Shown here piece by piece: positions 26,426-37,576 of a DNA stretch of 64,000 nt. Numbering within the stretch: the stretch's first letter is position 1; each line of letters starts with the position of its first letter. The notes under the pieces are model-generated. The model made no database searches. It saw only the letters and a list, made by a program, of their open reading frames with translations, and was not told where the DNA came from. This DNA is from Ustulina deusta (Eukaryota; Ascomycota; Sordariomycetes; Xylariales; Xylariaceae). Made by a program: the position numbers and the translations under genes. The DNA lies in the NCBI GenBank assembly GCA_023159155.1, contig JAJNNX010000004.1:1-64000 (forward strand), given 5' to 3'.

Positions 26426-28552
26426 GTTAATATTTTTGGCTAAAAGCAGTAACTAAATTTGCTAAAATAGAGGGTTATTGCTTGTTTTTTGTAATTGGTT
26501 AGTATAAAACAAGTTTTTTATTATATAAAAGTTAGGCAAATTAAAAATATAGCTAAATTTTTGTTTTTTTAGAATTTCAAAAGGGCTAACTAATTGCAAA
26601 TCTAATCTAGTAGTTAGTACTTGCGTTACAAAACCTTTCTTTTTTAAAAAAATTTTATTTTTTATTTTAAAGTTTATTAGACATTTTTTTTTATTAGTTT
26701 GCAGCTTATATTGTTTTTACGTAAAAGTTGCGGCCTTATATGCTATTTTTTAAATATCTAAGGTTTAACGGATTAACTTGAGTGCTTATTGCTTAATGTT
26801 AAAATCTACAACTGTTTTACTAAAATCTATTATTAAAAGGTTTTATATGTTTATTCCTATTGCTACTTTTAGTAGTAATGTATTAATTAATAAATATTAT
26901 AAAGAATTATATATAAAGTTTAAAGCAAAAAAATAAATATTTTAGTTGTTTTAGTACTTATTAATATAAAAACAGAGTTATTAATCTAGTTTTTAATTAA
27001 TTAATTCTATTACTTTTTAAATTTAAGAATAATAAGCACTACTAAAGCAGTGCTTAGTACTTATAAAATTATTAATTATTACTATAAACTTAGAAATAAA
27101 TAGTCCTACATTATTTAATATTTATATATCTAGTATACCTAGAAATTTATATAAACTTTTATAGTATTATATAGCTAATAACTCTATAGTATTAGTCTTT
27201 TTACTAAATAAAATTATAATCAAGCAGCTAAACTTGTTTATAAACATTTATATATAGTTATAACCCTATTAGTTAGGTAGCATATCTTTACTATCTACCA
27301 CTATATATTGCTATACTATAGATAATATAAATAATAGGTAAAAAAGGCTAGAAGTCTTGTCTTATAGTATTTTATTTCTTTTATAGTTATAGCAATTATA
27401 TATATACTATTTATAATTACGTTTTAAATAAAACTAGTAATATTTTTGTTTTAATATTTTAATTATTTTATACTAGCTTTAGTATATAGTAATTAAAAAT
27501 ATATAAGCTTTTTAAATTAAAACTATACAAAAAAAGATAGTTCTATCTAAGATAACCTTAAATATATATAGCTTTTTGTTTTTATTTTTTAGTTTTTATA
27601 ATTAGTTCTTCTATTTAATTAAGTTTACTAGGTCGGCTTTTTGGGAAATATTAGGCAGAATATCTATAGTTAACACAGGACTTAGTATTTTATTAGAAAG
27701 GACTAGTACTATTGTTTTTTTTTTAGCTTTTTTAGCTTTTATTATAGGGAGCTCTACTGTTTTTTTTAATAAAGTATTAGCTATTATGTTTTCTTATCCT
27801 AGTTAGTACTAGAAAATAATATTAAAATTTAACAAAAAGTTGGCCTAGCAGATTTATTGCGTTAATAAAATCTATTTATTTAAAAAGTATAATAAAGCTT
27901 AATAATCGGTTATTATAAAGAATTTAGTTCCTAAAAGTTCTAAGCAGTAATATTTTAAAGTTTATATTATTGCTAGAAGTTTTTAGTTTTAAATTAGGTA
28001 AGCTTGCTTAGTTAGTATTATTGTTTTAAAGAAATATTTTATAAGTTTTTAGGTTATATTTTCTTATTATTACTAGATAACTTTTCTTGTTACGTTGCGT
28101 AAAGTATTTATTTTTATTTGTATTGGTTGGCCGGGCCTAAAAAAGGTTAGAACTAGGGCTTTATATACTAATAGTTTTATATGTTCAAAAGTTTGTTTTT
28201 ATTCTAGTCCTATTATAAATAGCTTGTTTTTTTTTAGTAGTTGATTTAAAAGGGCAGCTATTTTACTAGCATAATAAATAAACATACAAACATAGTTATA
28301 GAGCCCAAAAAACAACCGAATTAATTTAGTACTCTTAAAATTGTTAAAATCCTAATTTAGGATTGCTTAAATCTTAGCAGGGTCAATTTTAATTTTTATT
28401 TTAGCTTTTATAATTATTCCTAAATAATTAATAATAGGCATATTAAAACAAAACTTTCTAATATCTTTTTAGTACCCGGCTTAATATAAGCAATAGATTA
28501 CTTTTTTATAATAGGTCTAGTACTATTTTTTAGTTTTGGAATAAATCAGAAT

Positions 28553-28558
28553 ATTATT
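28553..28558 (-). other. chromovirus D reverse transcriptase active site, DD changed to NN
   Basis: Minus-strand reading A-Y-I-N-N-I-L-I-Y-S, where gypsy elements have Y-x-D-D-I-L-I-Y-S. Element E has the same change at 2640-2645. Confidence 0.75.
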
Positions 28559-30218
28559 TATATAAGCACTTATAAATTTATTTAAGAATTTTTAGATTTA
28601 TATATTAATAAAAGCCTGCTACTATATAAGTTCTACTTTTAAACCAAATAGTAAGACTTTTTATTAAAATACTCTTTTATAGGTTCAGAAAGAGGTAAGT
28701 AGCATAATTCTAAAGTTAGCAGAAATTAATAAAAAGCTTTAATAATATCTAGTTTTACAAAACAGGTTATATTGTAATAATTAAATATAATACTACTAAT
28801 ATTTAGAGCTAGCATAATTGTATTTTTTAAATATATATTTTTTTATTAGTAATTAATCATAAATTTATGTTCAGTTAACCTAAATTTAAATATAAACAAA
28901 ACAGATGTAATGTTTAGGTCTATACTTTATTTAATAAAATCTATAACTAGTAGCTTATTTATAAACTTTTTTTTAAAAAAAATAAACTATATAAGTATTT
29001 AATATTAGTAGGGTTCTAAAGTACATTTTTTATTATTAAGTTCTAGTACTATATTAAACCTTAGTTATAATAATAGCAAAGTTTTAAATTTCTTTTTTAA
29101 GAAAAACCTTTCTAGGTATAATAGTTAAAAAAGCAAAAAACTTCGTACTAACTCTATATATTTAAAGTTTTTTCCTTTTAGAAATAAAATAGGTTTACTA
29201 TCGAAAGTTTTTTATAGTACTATTTAATTAATCTAAATCTATTTTTTTTATAAAATACTAATTATTTTTAAGTTTTTTCTAAGTAGCTTAGTATTATTAT
29301 TTTTAGTTATTATAAACTTAATCGTAATAAGTTTTTATAGAGTTTTTTTAGCTAACTATTCTTACTTATTCTAGTAAAAATAGTTCTAAAAGTTTTGCAG
29401 AATTTTCTTAATAGCGGTTTGGTTTTTTTTTTCTTTAGGGGTTACTATATAAACTTTTTTTATTTTAGGTTTAGAAGTCCTAGGTTTCTTTTATATTTTT
29501 TTAGTCTTAGTTATACCTAGAATAATTGTTTTAGTTTTAAAAAGTTGTTTTAATATTTAATAATGTTTTTCTAATACTTAATTATATTAGTTAGTATTTT
29601 TTTATATTTCTAGGTCTATAATTTGTTGTTTATAGCTAAATAGTTTAACTATAATCGTAGGGAAGAACTAAGCTAATAAAAATAAATTATCCGCCTAGAT
29701 TAACTATTATTTTTAAATTTTTATTAGAACATTTTGCTCTACTAACTACTTAATACTAATAATAATATTATAACTAAGGTTAATAACCTAAAATATTTGG
29801 TCTTTAAACTATTAACTGTTAATTTCTATTATATATATTAAATATTTGCGGATTTTGCCGACTACTTTGCTATAGTAGTTGCAAAGTTTTTAAAGTTTTG
29901 CTAAACGGACCACTTTTACTTTTAGCTATTATTTAACTTATTACGCAAATTTGCAGCTAATTATTAAAAAAGTATAAGTTCTAGTATTATATAAAGCTAA
30001 AATTTCTATTCTAATACTATTAACTTATAACTTAGCAAATATTTTAAAAATAATTAATTTATTTTAGCTATATATTTTAGCTAAAATAGATAAAAAGATT
30101 AATAAAAAAATTTCTATTAGTCCTATTTGTTTTTTAAATTAAATAAACTACCTAAGCTATTTTTATTAGGTGCTTTTTCTGCTAGCTAAACACTTAAGAC
30201 CTTAAGTTTTTAGTTAGA

Positions 30219-30260
30219 GCAGTCGACTAACATATGCCTTTTTTTACTACAAATAAAGCA
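30219..30260 (-). other. gag CCHC zinc knuckle of chromovirus D, intact
   Basis: Minus-strand codons read C-F-I-C-S-K-K-R-H-M-L-V-D-C, a complete CX2CX4HX4C knuckle. Confidence 0.85.
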
Positions 30261-31723
30261 GGTCTTATTATTTTAATAGGCTTTTTTTTTTTTTATAGTT
30301 AAGGCCCGTCTTAACTGTTTTAAAATAAATGTTTTAGAATTTCTAAAGTTTGCTAAAAGTTAGTAGTTAGGTTTGCTAAAAGCTCGATTACTTAAGTTTA
30401 ATCCCTTTTTAGTTAAGCTTACAGGCTTGGTTTGCTAGTAATTTTTATAAGCTTGCTTAATATTATATATTAATTTAATAACCTTATTAATAAACAATTT
30501 GTAAAGAATGTCTAGATCTATAAAAACTTTATATAAGTCCTTTTTTAGGTTTATACAAAAATAGTTCTATAATTTATACTTCTATTATAATTCTATAAGT
30601 TAATACTTCTAAGCTAGGCTATTAAATATAGAAATAAACTTATTAATATTTCTACTTGCTTTATATATATAAGCTCTAAATATTTTATAAGTAGTAGCTG
30701 CTTAATTAAAATTATAATAAACTATTAATAAAGCTTAGATTATTTTTGCAATACTGCTAAACAGTTTTTTAGTTAAATAGAAACATATTTTTATAGATTT
30801 TTTAGCGCGCTTTTCTAATTAGCTTATAATATATTAAAATCAGCTATTCTTAGTTTAAAAAATAATAATATCTTTGTCTAACTTTTCTACTAGTTTATAG
30901 ACCTAGTTATTAAACAGGTCTTTGTTTCCTGCAAACTTGCTAGGATTAGTTCTTTACACTTTAGCTTTTTTAGTATAAAAAGGGTTTAAAGCAGTTATAG
31001 GTAAGCTAACGGATTAAAAAATAGGCAAAGCAGCAAAGCCAGAAAGTTTAAAATTAGTACTTTTAAATATGCTTTCTATAGTTAAGTCGCAATAGTTTTT
31101 TAAAAGCGCTAAAATAAACATAGCAAAAAATTAGCGCTCTATTTTTTTTAGTTATTAGAAAAGTTCTACTAGAACTAATACAAAATCGCAAGCCTATATA
31201 GCTCTAACATTTTCTGCTATATTTCTAGATATATTATTTATATTAGGTTGTTCTAGCTCTAGTTCAAATTTTGCTTTTTTAGGTCCTAATTTTTTATTTT
31301 CTTTAGGTCCTAATTTTTTATTTTTTTTTTTTTAAGTATTAGTTTACTTAGGGCATTTATAAAAAAGTCTAGTACAAAATATTCTTTTTTTTTTATAGAA
31401 ATAAAAATTTTAGAATTGTTTAAAAGTAATAAGCTAATTATATTTTATAACTAAAGTTGTTTTAATTATTTAAGTGCCCGGGGTAGAATTAGAATATTTA
31501 AAATTAGGTTTTCTATAGGTTGTTTGCCTTTAAATAGTATAAGGGTCGAAAGTTTTGTTATAGTTATATTAAAGTCAAATTTATATTATAAAATATATAA
31601 TTTTTAGTATTAGGCATACAACTAAAAAAAAGAAGTTTATTTATGTTTTATTAACTATAGCGAAATAAAAAATATATATTTTATTAAACGCTTATTAGCA
31701 AATAATTAGTAAGCTTAAAGTAG

Positions 31724-31963
31724 TGCTACGTTTAATTAAGTAAAGCTTCTATAGCTAGTTTATTAATACTATAAACAAAAACTTTAAGCTAAAAAAAAAA
31801 AAAAAAAAAAAAAAAAGAAGTTAGAGTTTATAAAGTAAGTAGATATAGACTTTGTATGTATAGCTGCAGAGGTATGGGCTAGTCCGTGCGTAGACTTTCT
31901 ATTTTATCGCCTTGTGGGTCTGGAGTCCTTGCAGGTCTTGCCAAGACTGTACTGACCGTTATA
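31724..31963 (-). repeat. 5' LTR of chromovirus D (240 bp)
   Basis: Plus-strand reading TGCTACG to ACCGTTATA. The right half (about 31860-31963) is almost free of RIP-type changes. A long poly-A run occupies about 31793-31816. Confidence 0.92.
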
Positions 31964-32760
31964 TATAGGAACATGTTTTATTTTGCTATAGAATTACAGG
32001 TTTTTTGCTATAGCTATAGCCCCTTAATTGTCCCTATATATGATAGTAGCAGTTATTTTTTTTTTAAAGCATTTAATTCGGATAACAGTTGTTAAAGCTA
32101 TATAGCTTTTTTTATAGCTTATATTTATTTTATTAGTTCTAATTTATAGAAAGATAGAGCAGTGCTTTATTATCTTTTAAAGCTCTAATTAATAGTATTA
32201 TTTTTTATATTAAAAATATATTTTATTATTAAACATCTAGTTTAAATATAGTTAGCCCAGTTAGTATTAGTCTATCCTATTAAATCTTGCAGTTCTTTTT
32301 AATAGTATAGTTTTAGGTTAATAGTGCTATATAAGTAATATAACACTTGTTTGGCTGCTTTTATATATACTATTGTAAAGTTTTTTATATATCTATTTAA
32401 GTAGGAAATAATATATACTATATCTAGTCTAGTACTAAACATAGCATATATTAGGTAGCTAATAGCTTTTGTATACTATTAAATATTATCTCTAGGAGCT
32501 TTATAATTGTTTACTAGTTCTAGAATTTTGTTTATATTAATAAGTATGGTAATTATATATATTTCCTACTAGCCTAGTTCTTTAATTATTTTTTTTAAGT
32601 AGGCTTTTTGACTAAAAAGAATAGTTTTATTTTTTTAGTCCTAGGTAATAGCTATACTAAAATAAAAAAAGCATAGCTCTAGATCTTATATTTCAAATCT
32701 TTTTAATAATACTTTTTTGATTTCGTTGATTTTTTTTTTTAAAAATCCTACTATTAATAA

Positions 32761-32766
32761 ATTATT
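32761..32766 (-). other. copia C reverse transcriptase active site, DD changed to NN
   Basis: Minus-strand reading I-Y-I-N-N-L-L-I-V-G, with AAT AAT in place of the catalytic aspartates. Confidence 0.8.
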
Positions 32767-35700
32767 AATATAAATAGCTATATATATATGCCCTTTAATA
32801 AATATACTAACGTCTAATTCTAATAGTTTAAAGCCTAGCGTTTTTAGAAAATTGGCCAGTATTTAATACTACATTTTAAAAGCTTATTTTAAGCCATAAA
32901 GTACTTTGTTTAGCTTATAGACTTTATTAGTTCTATTATTAAATTTAGGTAATTGTTAAACATAAATGTTTTTTTTTATTTTTTTATATAAAAAAGCAGT
33001 TTTAATATTTATCTATTTAATTTCAAGATCTAGAGCTATAGCAATTACAAAAATAGCTTTATAACTTATTAGTTTTACTACTAAGGCAAAAGTCTTGTTA
33101 TAATTTTTGCTAAAGATTTGCTTAAAGCTTCAAATAATTTATTATATTTTATATTTTATAACTTTTCTATTAGGGCCTTTTTTAATTTTATAAACTTATT
33201 TTCTAGTTATAAGATTTTTACTAGCAGGTAATTTATAAAATATTTAAGTCCTATTATTAATAAGTAACTAGTATTCTGCCTTTATAGCCTTGTACTATTT
33301 AAGCTATTTAGCATTTTCTTTGGCTTATTTATAGTTTTTTAGTTTTATATCTGCTACTAATAGTATAAATAATAGTGCTACAATAGTTATTTTAAAAATA
33401 AGTAATAAAATATATAAGCTATACTATAAACAATTAAGAACTTATATTTGGAAATATAAATTATAGTAAAATTGCAGTACTTCTTATACTAGGCTTCCTA
33501 GTTTAAAATATAGTAGTACTAGCAGTGTGTGCATTAAGGGTTATTGATTTTTAAAAAATATTAGAAGTAATAAGGGTATTTTTATATAAGCTATTAGTAT
33601 ATATAATTTCAGAAGTTCTACAAATAATAGATTAAAAGCTACTCTTTTTTTTTAAGTAGTTATTTTTGTATTTTTTGCTTTTTTAGCAGCTTACTTTCGT
33701 TCTTGTTTGCTAAGAAGTAATAATAATCTATAGCGCTTTTTTATTAACTTTTTGGTATTTTTTATTAATATATAAAAGTGTTTTTCTACAAAAATAATAT
33801 TATTAATAGTTATAATAGTAAAGTTGTTAAGTCTGTAGATAATGTAGTTATATGTTCTATCACCTTTATACTTTAGTATTTTGTAAGGGATAGTTTTTGC
33901 TTTTAGTATGTTTGGTTTATTATTTAGTATATAATTTTCTAGTATGCTAAAAGTAACTATATGATAATAGTTTAGCTATTTGCTGTACTAATTTTTATAT
34001 AGTGTTAATACTGTTTTTTTAAAGCGTTGTCTGTTCCTAATATAAGTGGCTATTTAAATATAAATAGGCTAGAAGTTTGGTGGAAGTTTACTTTTTTTTG
34101 CTGTAACTAGTATTGCTTGTATTATATTTTTTAGTATTCGGATGGACCTTTCTGCTTTTCTATTTTATTAGTGTTGTTTTATAGTAGAGTATCTAATAGT
34201 TATGTCTTTTTAGGTATAGTAATAGACGAAGTCTTTGTTTATATGTGTCTTTAATTTGTTTAGGTTAATATATTGGCATTATTATTTAGGTTTTTCTTAT
34301 TTTTGCAGAAGTTTTTTAAATTTTAAAAACTATAAACCTAGACTTAGTAAAAAGATAGCCTAAACTCTGCTAATAAAGTCATAAAAGACAGCTATCTACC
34401 TTATAAACTTATTATAGTTTATAGAAATATTTTTTAATATACTAGCTTTATTAAAGTAAAAAAACTTTATAAAATAGGTTCTTTTAGAGAGTTTTCTTTT
34501 GTAAGGTTTTGCTTGCATTTTTTTTTTAATATAAGCTTTATAAAAACAATATTTAGTTTAGGGAGTAATACTCTTTATTATTGTTATTAGTTTTTATATT
34601 TTTTTATTACTTATATATCCGAGTTGTTTATGCCATACTTTTAAAGTAGGGTTAATTAAATAAGCTTAAAAAGTAATATTAAAAGCAGCTATTTAAATAG
34701 TTTTGTTTAGCTAATCAACTATATATAATCCGCTGGACTTTTTTATTATTAAAAAAATATGCTTTTTTATAGCTGCTTAAGCCTTATTTTAATAAAATAA
34801 AAATTTTGCTTTTTTTTTTGCAAGTTAGAATATTAAAACTAGATTTACGCCTATTTTAAAACAATAAATAGTATTATTAATAATAACTATTTTAGTTTTT
34901 CTATTTATAATAGTAAAGAATTTAGTAGTGCCTATCTATTCTAAAATAACTATAATATTACTAATTTTATAGACCAGCGGCCTATTATAAGGTTGAAGTT
35001 TTATAAATAGCAATCTATCGCTAAAATTAGTTTAGCTATAACTATTATTTAAAATAATATAATTAGTAATTTGTTTTATAAGTTTTACTACTTTTAACTT
35101 TAGTATATTTAAAAAATTTATTTTTATTAGAGTTCTTTTAAAACTAAAGTTTAATAGGACTATAGCTATTAAACTTTGTAGTGTTATAAATAGCGCTTTT
35201 ATTACTAATAAATATTGATTTTTTTAACGCCTAAATCTATTAAATATTTTGCTAAGAATGCTTGGTTTTTGTTCTAGTATTTTTTTTACTTTTTTTATAT
35301 TATCCCGGGTAGCTAGGAATATTAGGTTTAAGGGTCCTAGTAATAAAAATGGTAGGGTATTATTAGTAAATAGAGCAGCTATATTTGTATTATTTAATGT
35401 TTTTTGTTTTTTGTTTAATATTTTTGTTTTTTATTAGTTAAAAGCTAGGTTTAAGTTTGCATAGAAATATTTTAAAGAGCTATAAGTTATAACTTTTTGG
35501 TTAATAGTAGTGCAGTAGGAATAGTTAGGTTTTTTTTTCTTTTTTGATTTTTTGTTATTTTTACTATTATTGTTGCTATTGTTGTTATTATTGTTGTAAT
35601 TCTTTCTTTGTTGATTTGTAAGTAGCATGGCTTTAGTAATGTTTTAGCTAGCGATTTTTTTTATATATTTTTTTTGTTATACTTTTATTAAAGCAAGTTA

Positions 35701-37396
35701 AAAGGTTGTTCTTTTTATAAGTTTTTTTTTTATAGGTTTTTTAATAGTAATAAGGTAATTTGTTTGAAAAAAGGTAGAAACAAAGTTGGTATAGTTTTTC
35801 CTTAGACCTGAAAAGAACTTTATTATTAGAAAGGGTTCTTTAATAGTAAAGTTTTCTAGATCTAGATCTTTGAGATTGGAGCAAATACTACGGAGTTTTG
35901 CAGCAAAAGTTAAAACCAAGCTTTTAGTGGCTAGTAAAGTATTCTTTTATTTATATAGTAAGTCTTAGAAGGCTAAACTTCTAACTGGCCTAATTTTTTT
36001 ATTAATTAGTTTTTATATATTAGCTACTATAACTTTTTTGTTTTTGCTGTTAAATTTTATTTGTTGTTCTATTAGTAGTTTTTAGATGTTTTTTTTATAA
36101 TAGCTGCAAATATAATTTTTAACTTTTTGTTAAGCAATTTTTTAGGCTTTTTATGCTTTATATAAGTTAAAACTTATTAGTATATTAGAGATTTTAATTA
36201 GTTTATTTTTTTTTAATTCTTTAAGCAAAAAACTAGTATATTTTATAATATGTATATAGTTTTTTATCCATTTTTTAAACTTAAAGTATTTAGCTAGAGA
36301 ATTAAGTATAGTGATATTTTAGAGGGTGGTTGCTTTAGAATTGTTATTTATTTTGACAGCTGTTATATTTTTTAAGTATTGGCTAGTAAGATAAGTTATC
36401 TAGAGTAGATTTTAATAGGGTATTGTCTGATAGGGTTGGATTTGGTGTAAAGTTGTTAGAGTTAGAGTTAGACAGTATTTTAATTATTTTGGGTGTAAGT
36501 TGTTTTAAAGTAGAGGTACTAGATGTACTAGATTTAGATTCTAGTATAAGTGATTAAGTGATAACTTTAAGTCCTAATAGGTCTATTTTGTTAATATTTT
36601 TTAGTATAGATATAAAGGAAACTTTATGTAGTAAAAGCAATAGTAAAAGATTTAGAAATATAGTTGGTAAAAAAGGGGTTTTTAGCTAATAGTTATAATC
36701 TAAAAAATCTTTATAAAAAAGGTATATTTTTTGTTTGTTTTTAAATTCTTATATAAGATATAAGAAGTTTTTTTTGTTAAAGAATTAGTAATAAATTAGT
36801 AAAATAAGTAGTCAAGTTTTAAAGTTATATCTTATAGTAATTTTTTGAATATTTATAAACAAACTTGGTTTAAAATTCGGATAAGTTTTTAACTTAGTTC
36901 CAAGTATCCAAAGTATTGTTTATTATTTTTCTAGCCTAGTCTTAGCTAAATTTTTGGTTGTTAAGGGAATATTGGTTTGTCTGGTATTCTGAGTAATCTA
37001 TACTTTTGTGTAGCAAATACTAAGGTAGATCGATTTTTTGTTTTTTTGTTAATAGTTAATAATAGGCTGCAAATGTTGTCGATAATAATAATAATGGTTG
37101 TTAGGAATATAGGTGTAGTGGAGATTATTTGTTAGATTTAATAAGTGCGGTATGTTTTATTAATTATGTAGTTAGTGTATTAGGGCATTTGTAGTAGGGT
37201 AGGTAGCTACTACTAAGGTATAGTATTCTTATTAGGGTGTCACTTTTAGTGTTACTATTGGTTTTTAGCTCAAATAAAAGTAGCAGTAGCTATGTTTAAA
37301 TGCTATAAAATAATTTAGATAATAGTAAGTGAAGTGATAATTATTGTTAGTTAATTATAAGGGATAATTATAAAGTGATTAAATATTATAGGTTGT

Positions 37397-37416
37397 AAGC
37401 TTCCGGGCTCATAACC
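37397..37416 (-). promoter_or_regulatory. primer-binding site of copia C, best preserved copy
   Basis: Plus-strand AAGCTTCCGGGCTCATAACC lies directly next to the 5' LTR. GGGCTCATAACC is the well-known initiator tRNA-Met anticodon arm, so the retrotransposon RNA would pair with this tRNA segment. Confidence 0.8.
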
Positions 37417-37576
37417 AGTTGAAAATAAGTGTATATAGTAGGTGTATAGTATTATATTATGTATTGAGGAACAAGTCTAGGTACTGTTGGATGAGGTGGT
37501 ACTTCTACAATATATAGTGGATGCGTGTGGGGCGTAGTACCCAGCCATCTTCTTTACCTGCCTCCCGATTTCCATA
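37417..37576 (-). repeat. 5' LTR of copia C (160 bp)
   Basis: Plus-strand reading AGTTGAAAATAAG to GATTTCCATA. The half next to unique DNA is intact; the internal half shows C-to-T/G-to-A changes. The GGATA duplication follows. Confidence 0.93.

Larger units (their letters stand above)
25830..31963 (-). mobile_element. Ty3/gypsy chromovirus D nested in copia C
   Basis: Full-length minus-strand chromovirus of 6134 bp flanked by the duplication TATAG (25825-25829 and 31964-31968); the uninterrupted target is visible in A near 11510. LTRs 25830-26069 and 31724-31963. On the minus strand, from right to left: gag with an intact CCHC knuckle (30219-30260), reverse transcriptase (about 28450-29000, active site 28553-28558 reading NN), RNase H (about 27850-28150), integrase (about 26950-27600) and chromodomain (about 26226-26425). 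Many stops remain, but it is less degraded than E. Confidence 0.93.
24348..37576 (-). mobile_element. Ty1/copia element C, split by chromovirus D, RIP-degraded
   Basis: Minus-strand copia element in two parts, 24348-25829 and 31964-37576, of about 7.09 kb once D is removed. It is flanked by the duplication GGATA (24343-24347 and 37577-37581). LTRs 24348-24507 and 37417-37576. The reverse transcriptase active site is at 32761-32766 (NN for DD). Two gag pieces remain open on the minus strand: 35698-35919 (with DLDLENFTIKEPF) and 35434-35628 (Asn/Lys-rich). The 37100-37576 end is the least mutated stretch of the family. Confidence 0.92.

Noticed and set aside
31886..32095. 69-codon ORF
   Set aside because: It crosses the border between the LTR of D and copia C on the strand opposite to both; a chance frame in a lightly mutated stretch.
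37100..37576. A 475-bp copia LTR running from TGTTAGGAATATAGG to GATTTCCA, with TG/CA ends
   Set aside because: The 3' copies contain only the 160-bp part, and 5-bp duplications CCATG, ATAGT and GGATA fit only the 160-bp borders. The extra part is the 5' leader behind the primer-binding site.
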